A DNA stretch of 64,000 bases from Pararoseomonas sp. SCSIO 73927 (GTDB lineage Bacteria > Pseudomonadota > Alphaproteobacteria > Acetobacterales > Acetobacteraceae): positions 3,628,001-3,692,000 of the forward strand of contig NZ_CP146232.1 in NCBI RefSeq assembly GCF_037040815.1, read 5' to 3'. Shown in pieces: positions 1 through 8,799 of the stretch (the first letter of the stretch is position 1; each line of letters begins with the position of its first letter). The notes beneath the pieces were generated by a model. It did not search any database, had not been told where the DNA came from, and worked only from the letters and a program-made list of their open reading frames with translations. A program made the translations under genes and the position numbers.

Positions 1-641
1 ACGCCAACGACGCGACGGCGCATTACTACGGCGCGCTGCGCGGCCTCGGCACCATGCCGCACGCCCTCATCGGCTACGCCGGCTCCACGCTCCGCGCCGC
101 GGAGATGTTCCACGAGACCTTCCCGGATTCCAACCTCACCGTCCTCACAGACTATTTCGGCCGCGAGGTGACGGACGGGCTGGAGGTGTGCCGCCGCTTC
201 CCCGAGATCGCCGCGGCGGGCCGCCTCGCCGTCCGCCTGGACACCCATGGCGGCCGCTTCCTCGAAGGCCTGGACCCCCAGACCTCCTACGCGGTGATCG
301 AGCGCCACGCCCCCGGCACCATCCGCCGCTACCGCAGCGAGAGCGAGCTGCGCCACCTCGTCGGCACCGGCGTCTCGGCCGCCGCGATCTGGCGCATGCG
401 CGACGCGCTGGACGAGGCCGGGTACCCGCGCGTGCGGATCGTCGCCTCCTCCGGCTTCGGCGTCGCCAAGTGCCGCGTGATGGCGGAGGCGAAGGCCCCG
501 ATCGACACGATCGGCACCGGCAGCTTCATCCCCGATAGCTGGGGCGAGACCTACGCCACCGCCGACATCGTGGCCTATGACGGCGAGCCGCGCGTGAAGG
601 TCGGGCGCGAGTTCCTGCTGCGCGCCACCCCGACGGCGTAG
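1..641 (+). CDS. pncB: nicotinate phosphoribosyltransferase, C-terminal part
   Basis: The reading frame is already open at base 3 and runs to a TAG at 639-641, so the gene begins before the window and only about 212 residues are present. The product joins nicotinate and PRPP to give nicotinate mononucleotide in the NAD salvage (Preiss-Handler) pathway in the cytoplasm. Recognised from overall resemblance: the segment GTMPHALIGYAG followed by the TDYFGREVTDGLE stretch, the RLDTHGGRF motif and the late VRIVASSGFG and IGTGSFIPDSW phosphate-binding loops are typical of the NAPRTase TIM-barrel. A gene for a NadE-like protein lies 1.9 kb downstream but is not in the same operon. The N-terminal domain cannot be checked. 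Confidence 0.9.
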   Translation, partial: ANDATAHYYGALRGLGTMPHALIGYAGSTLRAAEMFHETFPDSNLTVLTDYFGREVTDGLEVCRRFPEIAAAGRLAVRLDTHGGRFLEGLDPQTSYAVIERHAPGTIRRYRSESELRHLVGTGVSAAAIWRMRDALDEAGYPRVRIVASSGFGVAKCRVMAEAKAPIDTIGTGSFIPDSWGETYATADIVAYDGEPRVKVGREFLLRATPTA

Positions 642-648
642 GGCGGCG

Positions 649-1101
649 CTACAGCGCCACCCGCCGCACCCCGGCATCCCGCACGCGCCGCACCTCGCCG
701 CCATCCACCGGCTCCAGCACGAGGATGGCGATGCCCTGCTGCATTCCCTCCGCCTTCACGCGGTACACACCATCCATCACGAAGGCGCCGTCTCGCAGCG
801 TGTAGCCCCCGGTCAGGCTCACCTGCATCCTCTCCGGCCGGTCCATGTTCACCAGCAGCAGCGGCGCTTGGAGCGAGACGGAGAAGGCGCGCCCTTCGAC
901 GGGCGACGCCGTCACCTTCAGCGAGACGAGCTTCCCCTCATTGTCGCTGACGAAGCGCCCGAAACCCGCGGCGCTGCCCGCCGTGAGCGCGCCCTGCAGC
1001 TCCTGCACCCCCGCCGAGGAGGTCGCCGGCTGCGCCATTCCGGCCGCCGGCAGAAGCGCCAGCCCAACCATCACGCCACGCCGCGTCACCGCACGCCTCA
1101 T
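649..1101 (-). CDS. hypothetical secreted protein
   Basis: A 150-residue protein converges on pncB with only 7 bp between the stops. I place the start at the ATG at 1101 because it is followed by a classic signal peptide (MRRAVTRRGVMVGLALLPAAG, cleavage near AMAQ-PA); the frame stays open to 1167 but that extension has no signal character. The paired arginines (VTRRGVM) may be a Tat signal. The mature part is about 120 residues, rich in beta-type alternation (SLKVTASPVEG, MQVSLTGGYTLRDG), with no cysteines and no membrane segment. I do not recognise a family. It is probably a periplasmic protein of unknown role. Confidence 0.55.
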   Translation of the reverse strand: MRRAVTRRGVMVGLALLPAAGMAQPATSSAGVQELQGALTAGSAAGFGRFVSDNEGKLVSLKVTASPVEGRAFSVSLQAPLLLVNMDRPERMQVSLTGGYTLRDGAFVMDGVYRVKAEGMQQGIAILVLEPVDGGEVRRVRDAGVRRVAL

Positions 1102-1364
1102 CCGGCCAACCTCCGCACTGTTTCCGCCATGCGCGCCCGCCAATGTGGCGCCGTCGTGGCACCTCAAGAGGAGGTGACCTCGCGCCGCACCGAACCGCCC
1201 CGCTGGCTCCTGTCCGAAAGATGCCGGTCCCGCCCGGCGGCCGCACCGGGGCCCGGCGGTCTCACCCGATTCCGCGCCGGGCGGCCGAATGGATCGCGCC
1301 CCCGCGCGTTAGTCCCGCGCCACCCCACGCCGGGCGCGGCGCGTGACCACAGGGAAGACCAAAC

Positions 1365-2384
1365 ATGGACGAGACGAAGATGTCGCGGCGCGGCATGGTG
1401 GGGGCCGCCGCCGGGGCCGGGATGATGGTCTCGGCGGCCGCCCCCGCCGCTGCCCAACCCCAATCCCAATCGCAGCCCCAGGCCCAGGCCGCCGGGACGG
1501 CGGCCCCGCTACCCGACCCTCGCAGCCGCTACCCCCGCCCGCCCTTCCAGGAGCAGACCCAACCCTTCCCCGGCCTCGCCGGCCGCATGAACCCGCGCCC
1601 CGACCATGGGGAGGAGAGCTACAAGGGCTCCGGCCGCCTCGCCGGCCGCAAGGCCCTCATCACCGGCGGCGACTCCGGGATGGGCCGCGCCGCCGCCATC
1701 GCCTACGCGCGGGAAGGGGCGGACGTCGCCATCAGCTACCTGCCGGACGAGGAGCCCGACGCGCGGGAGGTGATCGACCTCATCCAGAAGGCCGGCCGCA
1801 CCGCCCTGGCCCTCCCCGGGGACATCCGGGACGAGGCGCATTGCCGGAGGATGGTCGCCACCACGGTGGAACGCCTGGGCGGCCTCGACATCCTCGTCAA
1901 CAACGCCGCCCGCCAGCAGCAGCGCCAGGCCCTCGGCGACATCACGTCGGAGGATTTTGACGCGACGATGCGCACGAACCTGTACGCCATGTTCTGGATC
2001 ACCAAGGCCGCGCTCCCGCACCTGAGGCCCGGCGCCTCCATCATCCAGACCACCTCGGAGCAGGCCTACGACCCCTCCGCCAATCTTGTGGACTACGCCA
2101 TGACGAAGGCGGCGATGATGAGCTTCACCAAGTCCCTCGCGAAGCAGCTCGGCCCGCAGGGCATCCGCGTCAACGGCGTGGCCCCCGGCCCGATCTGGAC
2201 CCCGCTCCAGGTCTCCGGCGGCGCGACGATGGAGAAGCTGAAGGCTTTCGGCGGCGACACCCCGCTCGGCCGCCCCGGCCAGCCGGTGGAACTCGCCTCG
2301 ATCTACGTCCAGCTCGCCGCGGCAGATGCCAGCTACGCCAATGGGCAGGTCTACGGTGCCGCCGGCGGCAGCGGCCAGCCCTGA
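1365..2384 (+). CDS. SDR family oxidoreductase with Tat signal
   Basis: This 339-residue NAD(P)-dependent short-chain dehydrogenase belongs to the long YghA/YhdF-type (general-stress or glucose-1-dehydrogenase-like) branch. An N-terminal SRRGMVG twin-arginine motif and an Ala-rich hydrophobic stretch predict export. A Gln/Pro-rich linker (residues 30-50) follows, and then the Rossmann domain. Visible motifs are TGGDSGMG for cofactor binding, NNAA, and the catalytic Ser/Tyr/Lys in TTSEQ and YAMTK. Residues 60-85 carry the conserved N-terminal arm of this subfamily. The ATG has AGGGAAG about 8 bases upstream. It stands alone after a 263-bp gap. The substrate cannot be told from sequence. Confidence 0.8.
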   Translation: MDETKMSRRGMVGAAAGAGMMVSAAAPAAAQPQSQSQPQAQAAGTAAPLPDPRSRYPRPPFQEQTQPFPGLAGRMNPRPDHGEESYKGSGRLAGRKALITGGDSGMGRAAAIAYAREGADVAISYLPDEEPDAREVIDLIQKAGRTALALPGDIRDEAHCRRMVATTVERLGGLDILVNNAARQQQRQALGDITSEDFDATMRTNLYAMFWITKAALPHLRPGASIIQTTSEQAYDPSANLVDYAMTKAAMMSFTKSLAKQLGPQGIRVNGVAPGPIWTPLQVSGGATMEKLKAFGGDTPLGRPGQPVELASIYVQLAAADASYANGQVYGAAGGSGQP

Positions 2385-2496
2385 CCGCGTCGCGCGGGGA
2401 TCGGCGTCGCGCGTCGATCCCCGTATTCCGGACGAGAACAGGCCTAAAAACAGGCGTTTCCGCGCGCGGGGGAAAAGCCCTAGGGTCGGCTGCCTC

Positions 2497-3906
2497 ATGC
2501 CCGACCGACTCCGCATCGCCCTTGCCAGCTTCAACCCGCGCATGGCAGCGCCCGAGGCCAACGCGGCGGACCTTGCCGCCCTGCGCGCCCGCGCGGCCGA
2601 GGCCGGGGCGGACCTGCTCCTCACCCCCGCCCACTCCCTCTCCGGCGCCGTGCCCGCGGCCCTCGCCGCCGATCCCGGATTCGCCGCGGCCTGCGAGACG
2701 GCGCTCGCCCCGCTCGCCACCGGCGAGGGGCCGGCCATGACCGTCGGCCTGCCCTGGCGGGAGGGGGAGGGGCTCTACGACGCCGTCCTCCTCCTGGCCG
2801 AGGGCGCCCTCCGCGGCCGCCGGACCGCCCACCACCCGCGCCCGGGCTTCGATCCCGGCCCGGTGCCCGGCCCACTCGTCCTCGGCGATCTCCGCCTCGG
2901 CCTCATGCCCGGCGCCGACTGGCGCGACCCGGCGGTGCCGGAGACCCTCGCCGAGACCGGCGCGGAGATCCTCGTCGCCCTCGACTCCCTGCCCGAGGAG
3001 ACGGGCGGGCCGGAGCGGACCCTCCAGGCCGCCCTCGCGCGCGTGGTGGAGAACGGCCTTCCCCTGATGCTCGTGAACCGCCTCGGCGCGGAGGAGGAGA
3101 GCGCGCATGACGGCGCCGCCCTCGTCCTCAACGCCGACCGCGCCCCCGCCCTCCGGACGGCCCCCTTCACCGAAGCTCTCGCCCTCACCGAGTGGCGGCG
3201 GGAGGGCGACGCCTGGCGCTGCGCCCCCGCCCCGCCACCGGCCCCGATGGGCGATGAGGAGCGCCTCTGGCAGGCCCTCATCCTCGCGCTGCGCGACCAC
3301 GCCCTCCGCTTCGCCCCGGCCCCCATCCTCATCACGCTGGACGAGGACCCCTTCGCCGCCCTCACCGCCGCCCTCGCCGTGGACGCCTTCGGCACGGACC
3401 CTATCCGCGTCCGCGCCTTCCTACTGCAGGAGGGCGCCGCCCCGCTGGCCAGCCGCCTCGGCCTCGCCTCCTCGACCCTGGATCTCGGCCCGGCCCTGGA
3501 GGCCCTGAGCAACGCCCTGCCGCCCGCCGCGCCCCACCTGCTGGGCCCCCTGCGCCGCCTGGCGATGGACATGCTCGCCCGGGCCGGGCAGGGGGTGCAG
3601 CCGGTCTGCGGCTTCAGCGCCTGTTCCGCCGCCTTCTTCCCGCTGCGCCACCTCTCCCCGGCCCGGTGCCGTGCCCTGGCCGAGTGGCGCAACGCCGCCC
3701 GCCCGCCCGGCGCCCTGGGCCCGGAATACCCCTTCCTGCCCCTGCCGGCGGACGAGCCGGCGCCCGTCGAACGCCACGACTCCGGCCACACCCTCTGGCA
3801 AAGCCTGGCGCGCGCGGACTACAAGCGCCGCCTGCTCCCGCCCGGCCTGAACATCGCCCCCCGCGCCTTCGGCCAGACCAGGAAAGAGAGGGCCCAGGCA
3901 CCATGA
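2497..3906 (+). CDS. NadE-like protein lacking the catalytic residues (pseudoenzyme)
   Basis: This 469-residue protein has the layout of glutamine-dependent NAD+ synthetase, with an N-terminal nitrilase-like domain (about 1-235) and a C-terminal ATP-pyrophosphatase-like domain. Fold-typical segments remain: LAETGAEILV, LPLMLVNRLG and, at the end, ADYKRRLLPPG followed by PRAFG, which matches the NadE C-terminus closely. The active sites are gone. The triad Glu position is Ala45 in TPAHSLSG, the Lys region reads RRTAHHP, the Cys of the usual PICEDIW aligns with Pro138 in LMPGADW, and the SGGxDS P-loop reads TLDEDP (280-285). The frame is intact and codon use matches the neighbours, so it is a maintained protein rather than a decaying gene. 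Its stop overlaps the next start (ATGA). A role in binding or regulation is inference. Confidence 0.75.
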   Translation: MPDRLRIALASFNPRMAAPEANAADLAALRARAAEAGADLLLTPAHSLSGAVPAALAADPGFAAACETALAPLATGEGPAMTVGLPWREGEGLYDAVLLLAEGALRGRRTAHHPRPGFDPGPVPGPLVLGDLRLGLMPGADWRDPAVPETLAETGAEILVALDSLPEETGGPERTLQAALARVVENGLPLMLVNRLGAEEESAHDGAALVLNADRAPALRTAPFTEALALTEWRREGDAWRCAPAPPPAPMGDEERLWQALILALRDHALRFAPAPILITLDEDPFAALTAALAVDAFGTDPIRVRAFLLQEGAAPLASRLGLASSTLDLGPALEALSNALPPAAPHLLGPLRRLAMDMLARAGQGVQPVCGFSACSAAFFPLRHLSPARCRALAEWRNAARPPGALGPEYPFLPLPADEPAPVERHDSGHTLWQSLARADYKRRLLPPGLNIAPRAFGQTRKERAQAP

Positions 3907-4304
3907 GCGACCACCACTCCCCCAAGCCCGCCCCAACAGGGCCCTTCGTCCGCATCAAGGACCTCTCCGGCGGCAACGGGGACGAGCCGGTGGAGGACAT
4001 CCGCGGCTTCGCCACCGCCGCCGACGCCGCCACCTTCGCCCGCCGCTACGTGCGCGACAGCATGGAGCGCTGCCGCACCCCCGGCGCCAGTGCGGAGGCC
4101 GTGCTGGCCGCGTGGTTCGCCTTCGGCGAGGACGCGGAGGCCCTGGACCTGGACGGCGAGCACTGGACCAGCGCCGCCGAGATCCGCGGCTTCGCGGAGA
4201 AGCCCGCCCGCGGCCGGACCGAGCGCGACTGGCGCGCCCTGGACCCCCGCCGCCACCTGGCGAACGAGGACGACGACACGGCGGGCGAGGGGGACGGCGC
4301 GTGA
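3903..4304 (+). CDS. hypothetical protein, coupled to gltX
   Basis: A 133-residue acidic protein whose ATG overlaps the stop of the NadE-like gene (ATGA) and whose own stop overlaps the gltX start (GTGA). It is therefore translated as the middle member of a coupled three-gene unit. No signal peptide or membrane segment is seen. The central part (residues 35-110) looks helical, with the segment DAATFARRYVRDSMERC and a WFAFGEDAEALDL stretch; the tail is Asp/Glu-rich. I do not recognise a family. Its position suggests a function with GluRS or the NadE-like protein, but that is inference only. Confidence 0.7.
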   Translation: MSDHHSPKPAPTGPFVRIKDLSGGNGDEPVEDIRGFATAADAATFARRYVRDSMERCRTPGASAEAVLAAWFAFGEDAEALDLDGEHWTSAAEIRGFAEKPARGRTERDWRALDPRRHLANEDDDTAGEGDGA

Positions 4305-5632
4305 AGGTCCGCTTCGCCCCCAGCCCCACCGGCTGGCTCCACGTCGGCAACGCGCGCCCCGCCCTCGCCAACTGGCTGGAGGCGCGGAAGCGCGGCGGCA
4401 CCTTTCTCCTCCGCCTGGACGACACGGACACCGGCCGCAGCAAGCCCGAATACGCCCAGGGAATCGAGGAGGACCTGCGCTGGCTCGGCCTCGACTGGGA
4501 CGAGTCCTTCCGCCAGTCCGACCGCACCGCCGCCTACGAGGCGGCCGCCGAGCGCCTGAAGAAGGCCGGCCTGCTCTACCCCTGCTTCGAGAGCGAGGAG
4601 GAGCTGAACTTCAAGCGCGAGCAGCGCCGCAAGCAGGGCCGCGCGCCCATCTACGACCGCGGCGCCCTGAAGATGACGGCGGAGCAGTACGAGCGCGCCC
4701 TGGCCAACGGCAAGCAGCCCTACTGGCGCTTCAAGCTCAACACCCGCACCGTCGCCTGGCGCGACGGCGTGCTGGGGGAGCGCAGCGTGAAGCTCCCCAG
4801 CCTCTCGGACCCCGTGCTGATCCGCGCGGACGGCAGCTTCCTCTACACCTTCACCTCCGTCGTGGACGACCTGGAGACGGGCATCACCCACATCATCCGG
4901 GGCGAGGACCACGTCACCAACACCGGCATCCAGATCGACATCATCGAGGCCCTGTCCGGCCGCCCGAACAGGGTCTACTTCGCCCACATGCCCCTGCTGC
5001 TGGACGCGGAGGGCGGCCCGCTCTCCAAGCGCCTCGGCAGCATCTCCCTCCGCCAGTTCCGGCGGGACGGCATCGAGCCCGCGGCGATGACCGGCTACCT
5101 CGCCGCCCTCGGCAGCTCCCGCGACCCCGTGGCGGCCTCCCCGCGCGAGCTGGTCGCGGACTGGGACATCACCCGGATCTCCCACTCCCCCGCCCGCTTC
5201 GACACGAAGCAGCTGCTGGCCCTGAACCGGAAGCACCTGCACGCCCTGACCTTCGAGGCCGTGAAGGACCGGCTGCCGGACGGTGCCGACGAGCCCTTCT
5301 GGCTGGCCGTGCGCGGCAACCTCGACCTGCTGAACGAGGCCCGGGACTGGCACGAGACGGCCCGCGGCGAGATTACGGTGCCCGAGCAGCCGGAGGAGGC
5401 CGGCCTGCTGCGCGCGGCGATCGAGACCCTTCCCGCCGGCCCCTGGGACGAGTCCACCTGGCCCGGCTGGACCGCCGCGATCGGCGCCGCCACGGGGAAG
5501 AAGGGCAAGCTCCTCTTCCTCCCCCTCCGCCGCGCGCTGACGGGGGAGGACCACGGCCCCGACCTGAAGACCTTCCTGCCCCTGATCGGCCCGGAGCGTG
5601 CGCGGGTGCGGCTCTCGCGCTCGGCGGGGTAG
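4301..5632 (+). CDS. gltX: glutamate--tRNA ligase
   Basis: This 443-residue class I aminoacyl-tRNA synthetase charges tRNA-Glu (or tRNA-Gln/Glu) in the cytoplasm. It opens at once with VRFAPSPTGWLHVGNAR, containing the HIGH-type motif, and carries the LSKRLGS version of the KMSKS loop. LRLDDTDTGRS and IRGEDHVTNT are family signatures. The start is a GTG at 4301 that overlaps the preceding stop (GTGA). Length fits a compact GluRS. Many alphaproteobacteria carry two gltX paralogues, one often tRNA-Gln-directed; which of the two this is cannot be decided here. Confidence 0.93.
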   Translation: MKVRFAPSPTGWLHVGNARPALANWLEARKRGGTFLLRLDDTDTGRSKPEYAQGIEEDLRWLGLDWDESFRQSDRTAAYEAAAERLKKAGLLYPCFESEEELNFKREQRRKQGRAPIYDRGALKMTAEQYERALANGKQPYWRFKLNTRTVAWRDGVLGERSVKLPSLSDPVLIRADGSFLYTFTSVVDDLETGITHIIRGEDHVTNTGIQIDIIEALSGRPNRVYFAHMPLLLDAEGGPLSKRLGSISLRQFRRDGIEPAAMTGYLAALGSSRDPVAASPRELVADWDITRISHSPARFDTKQLLALNRKHLHALTFEAVKDRLPDGADEPFWLAVRGNLDLLNEARDWHETARGEITVPEQPEEAGLLRAAIETLPAGPWDESTWPGWTAAIGAATGKKGKLLFLPLRRALTGEDHGPDLKTFLPLIGPERARVRLSRSAG

Positions 5633-5641
5633 GGCCCAGGA

Positions 5642-5665
5642 CGTCCCGCAGCGCGGAACGGGACG
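5642..5665 (+). terminator. possible terminator hairpin after gltX
   Basis: CGTCCCG at 5642-5648 pairs perfectly with CGGGACG at 5659-5665 around a 10-base loop, just after the gltX stop. No T-tract follows, so termination is uncertain. Confidence 0.35.
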
Positions 5666-5752
5666 GGCGGTGCCAAAGGGCGGGCTCCGGCCCGACCCGT
5701 GGCGGCTCCGCCGCGAGAGCCTATCTGTCCCCGGTCCAAGTCGGAGCGGAAC

Positions 5753-6457
5753 ATGGCCCAGGGGAACACGGTCCCGGAAAAGACCCGGATCGGTCTCGTC
5801 CTCTTCCCAGAGCTGACCCAGCTGGACCTGACAGGGCCGGCCGAGGTCTTCTACCGCCTCCCCGACACCGAGGTCCTCCTGCTCTGGAAAACGCTTGATC
5901 CCGTCACCTCCGACCGGGGCATGAGCATCCTGCCCACCGCCACCTTCGAGACCTGCGGCAAGCTGGACATGATCTGCGTCCCCGGCGGCCCCGGCCAGAT
6001 CGCGCTGATGGACGACGAGGAGACCCTGGACTTCCTCCGCCGCGTCGCGCCCGGCTGCCAGCTCGTCACCTCCGTCTGTACCGGCTCCCTCGTTCTCGCC
6101 GCCGCCGGCCTCCTCACCGGCTATCGCGCGACCTCCCACTGGTCCTCGATCGACCAGCTCGCCCTGCTGGGAGTGGAGCCGGTGAGCGAGCGCGTGGTGC
6201 GCGACCGGAACCGCATCACCGGGGCCGGCGTGACCTCCGGCATCGACTTCGCCCTGGCCGTCGCCGCGGAGCTCCACGGCCCCGAAATCGCCCAGGGCGT
6301 CCAGCTGCAGATGGAGTACGACCCGGAGCCGCCCTTCGCGGGCTCGCCCCGCACCGCCTCCCCCGACCTCGTGCGCGACGCCCGTGCCAAGCTGGCCCCC
6401 TTCCTGGCCCGCCGCCGCGCCGCGACGGAGCGCGCGGCCGGCCGCCTCTCCGGCTGA
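5753..6457 (+). CDS. DJ-1/PfpI family protein, isonitrile hydratase-like
   Basis: A 234-residue cytosolic protein of the DJ-1/PfpI glutamine-amidotransferase-like fold, closest in pattern to isonitrile hydratase (InhA) and to the sensor domain of AraC-type regulators. It has the conserved acidic residue in DLTGPAEVFYR, the GGPGQ turn, the nucleophile elbow SVCTGSLVLAAAGLL with the cysteine, and the ATSHW His/Trp pair. No AraC DNA-binding domain follows, so it should be a stand-alone enzyme. The ATG at 5753 is chosen because homology begins there. It is monocistronic, with 120 bp before it and 72 bp to cysS. Confidence 0.8.
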   Translation: MAQGNTVPEKTRIGLVLFPELTQLDLTGPAEVFYRLPDTEVLLLWKTLDPVTSDRGMSILPTATFETCGKLDMICVPGGPGQIALMDDEETLDFLRRVAPGCQLVTSVCTGSLVLAAAGLLTGYRATSHWSSIDQLALLGVEPVSERVVRDRNRITGAGVTSGIDFALAVAAELHGPEIAQGVQLQMEYDPEPPFAGSPRTASPDLVRDARAKLAPFLARRRAATERAAGRLSG

Positions 6458-6529
6458 ACCGCCCGCGGCGGCGAGCTTTCACCGCCGGAACGGGTGCGCG
6501 CCGCCGCCGGCCATGCTAGGCGGGCCGCC

Positions 6530-7972
6530 ATGCAGCTCCAATTCCACGACAGCGCCCGCCGCGAGAAGGTCGAGTTCCGCCCGATCGACCCGGAGCACAT
6601 CCGCCTCTACGTCTGCGGCCCGACCGTCTACGACCTCGCGCATCTCGGCAATGCGCGCCCCGTGGTCGTCTTCGACGTGCTGGCGCGCCTGCTGCGCCGC
6701 GTCTTCCCGCGCGTGACCTACGTCCGGAACATCACGGACGTGGACGACAAGATCAACGCGCGCTCCCGCGAGAGCGGCGAGAGCATTGCCGCCATCACCG
6801 CCCGCACCACCGCCGACTTCCACGCCGACATGCTGGCCCTGAACTGCCTGCCGCCGGACGTGGAGCCGCGCGCCACTGCCAGCATCCCCGAGATGATCGA
6901 GATCATCGGGAAGCTGATCGCGAACGGCAACGCCTACGCGGCGGAGGGCCACGTCCTCTTCTCCGTCGCCTCCTACCCGGATTACGGCAGCCTCTCCGGC
7001 CGCACGCCGGACGAGATGCTCGCCGGCGCCCGCGTGGAGGTCGCCCCCTACAAGCGCGACCCCGGCGACTTCGTGCTGTGGAAGCCGAGCGACGAGAGCA
7101 CCCCCGGCTGGGACTCCCCCTGGGGCCGCGGCCGCCCGGGCTGGCACATCGAGTGCTCCGCCATGGCCTGGCGCAACCTCGGCGAGGAGATCGACATCCA
7201 CGGCGGCGGCGCCGACCTGATCTTCCCCCACCACGAGAACGAGGTGGCGCAGTCCTGCTGCGCCTTTCCCGGCAGCCGCTTCGCGCATCTCTGGATGCAC
7301 AACGGCATGCTGCTGGTGGACGGCGAGAAGATGTCGAAGTCCGTCGGCAACTTCCTGACCGTGCGCGACATCCTCGGCCGCGGCGCCTGGGCCGGCGAGG
7401 CCTTCCGCCTGCTGCTGCTGAAGACGCATTACCGCGCCGCCCTGGACTACACCGCCGAGCGCCTGGACGAGGCCCGCGCCGAGCTCGACGACCACTACGC
7501 CCTGCTCGTCCGCAACCTGCCGAAGCCCGAGGCGGACGACGCGACGGTGGCCGACATGGTCGCCTGGGCTCTGGAGCCGCTCGCCGACGACCTGAACACC
7601 CCCCTCGTCATCGCCCGACTGCGCGACCTGCGCGCGCTGGAGAACGTGATGCAGGTCGGCGGCTCCATGGCCACCGTCCTCGCCCGCGCCGACCGCGGCT
7701 GGAACCCGAAGCCCGGCCAGGCCGGCGCCGCCCTGCGCGAGGCCGCCGCCGCCATCGGCCTTCTCCCCTCCCAGCCCAAGGCCTGGCGCCAGGGCCGGAC
7801 CACGGGCGGGGAGGAGACGGACGACGCGGCGATCGAGGCCGCCATCCAGGCACGCCTGGACGCCCGGGCCCGCAAGGATTGGGCGGAGGCCGACCGCATC
7901 CGCGCCGATCTCGCCGCGCGCGGCATCGTGCTGGAGGACGCCAAGGGCGCGACCACATGGCGCAGAAGCTGA
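6530..7972 (+). CDS. cysS: cysteine--tRNA ligase
   Basis: This 480-residue class I synthetase charges tRNA-Cys. Cys29 in YVCGPTVYD, the cysteine of WHIECSA and the histidines of HHENEVAQS are the zinc ligands. LAHLGNAR is the HIGH motif and EKMSKSVGNF is the KMSKS loop. The DALR-like helical C-terminus ends in the family-typical RKDWAEADRIRADLAARGI. The ATG at 6530 gives the usual N-terminus; upstream codons in the open frame are not conserved-looking. The GNAT gene starts inside or just after its end, so the two are probably cotranscribed. Confidence 0.95.
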   Translation: MQLQFHDSARREKVEFRPIDPEHIRLYVCGPTVYDLAHLGNARPVVVFDVLARLLRRVFPRVTYVRNITDVDDKINARSRESGESIAAITARTTADFHADMLALNCLPPDVEPRATASIPEMIEIIGKLIANGNAYAAEGHVLFSVASYPDYGSLSGRTPDEMLAGARVEVAPYKRDPGDFVLWKPSDESTPGWDSPWGRGRPGWHIECSAMAWRNLGEEIDIHGGGADLIFPHHENEVAQSCCAFPGSRFAHLWMHNGMLLVDGEKMSKSVGNFLTVRDILGRGAWAGEAFRLLLLKTHYRAALDYTAERLDEARAELDDHYALLVRNLPKPEADDATVADMVAWALEPLADDLNTPLVIARLRDLRALENVMQVGGSMATVLARADRGWNPKPGQAGAALREAAAAIGLLPSQPKAWRQGRTTGGEETDDAAIEAAIQARLDARARKDWAEADRIRADLAARGIVLEDAKGATTWRRS

Positions 7973-8475
7973 GCATGGGGAGCGTGGCCCTGCGCCGCGC
8001 CACCTCGGCCAACCTCCCGTTCATCATGGGCGTGGAGGCCACCCCCGGCCACGACGCCTTCATCAATCCCCAGATGCGGGAGGAGCACGAGGCCCAGCTC
8101 GCCTCCCCCGCCTTCGCCTACTTCGTCGCGGAGGCGGAGGGTGCCCCGGTCGGCTTCGCCATCCTCTCGGAGATGACGGAGGCGCGCGGCAACCGCTGCC
8201 TCAAGCGCCTCGCCCTCGCGAGGCCCGGCCAGGGCCTCGGCCGCCCCCTGTTCCGCGCCGTCACCGACTGGGCCTTCGCCAACACCCCGGCCCACCGCTT
8301 CTGGCTGCACGCCCTGCACACCAATGCCCGCGCCATCCACCTCTACGCGTCGGAGGGCCTCATCGAGGAGGGACGGCTGCGCCAGGCCCGCCCGCTTGGG
8401 GACGGCACCCGCGCCGATCTCGTCGTCATGTCGGTGCTGCGGCCGGAATGGGCGGCGATGCGCGGCCAGGGCTGA
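7957..8475 (+). CDS. GNAT family N-acetyltransferase
   Basis: A 172-residue acetyl-CoA-dependent acetyltransferase. The segment VGFAILSEM, then LKRLALARPGQGLGRPLFRAV (motif A with the GQGLG pyrophosphate loop) and HTNARAIHLYASEG (motif B) are typical of the RimI-like GNAT fold. The first ATG overlaps cysS by 16 bases. A second ATG at 7975 lies two bases after the cysS stop and is an equally reasonable start. No substrate can be assigned. Confidence 0.8.
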   Translation: MAQKLSMGSVALRRATSANLPFIMGVEATPGHDAFINPQMREEHEAQLASPAFAYFVAEAEGAPVGFAILSEMTEARGNRCLKRLALARPGQGLGRPLFRAVTDWAFANTPAHRFWLHALHTNARAIHLYASEGLIEEGRLRQARPLGDGTRADLVVMSVLRPEWAAMRGQG

Positions 8476-8571
8476 GCCCCGGCCGCAACCCCGCTTCTCC
8501 CCGGCACGTTCGCCTCACGCAGGGACCGACGCCCACCGGCACCCGTGCCATGCGGCAGGAGTTTGCGCGTC

Positions 8572-8775
8572 GTGATCACTCACCAGCCCAGCGATATCGA
8601 GCACCTCTGCGGCGAGCGGGACGCGGCCCTCCGCGATCTCGCCCGCATCTCCGACGCCGCCGCCACCCTCATGGGCCGCCTGCACGCCATGGTATCCAGC
8701 GGCGAGCTCAGGACCTTCCCGGAGATGGAGGCGCTGGAGATCGCGCTGGCCTCCCACCGCGCGGACGAGCCCTAG
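8572..8775 (+). CDS. small hypothetical protein
   Basis: A 67-residue soluble protein. I choose the GTG at 8572 because AGGAG at 8557-8561 sits 10 bases upstream; an in-frame GTG at 8545 has no such site. The sequence is largely helical (IEHLCGERDAALRDLARIS, then FPEMEALEIALASHR) with no recognised domain. It lies 24 bp before exoD on the same strand and may be cotranscribed. Confidence 0.5.
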   Translation: MITHQPSDIEHLCGERDAALRDLARISDAAATLMGRLHAMVSSGELRTFPEMEALEIALASHRADEP

Positions 8776-8799
8776 CCGGCACCCCCCGGACGGCCCGCC

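Noticed and set aside
1509..2738. Long minus-strand open frame opposite the SDR and NadE-like genes
   Set aside because: Gly/Ala/Arg-rich translation without domains; an effect of high GC, where antisense frames stay open. Many similar frames across the window were dropped for the same reason.
4046..6277. 743-codon minus-strand open frame across gltX
   Set aside because: It is antisense to clearly real genes (gltX and the PfpI gene) and its translation is low complexity.
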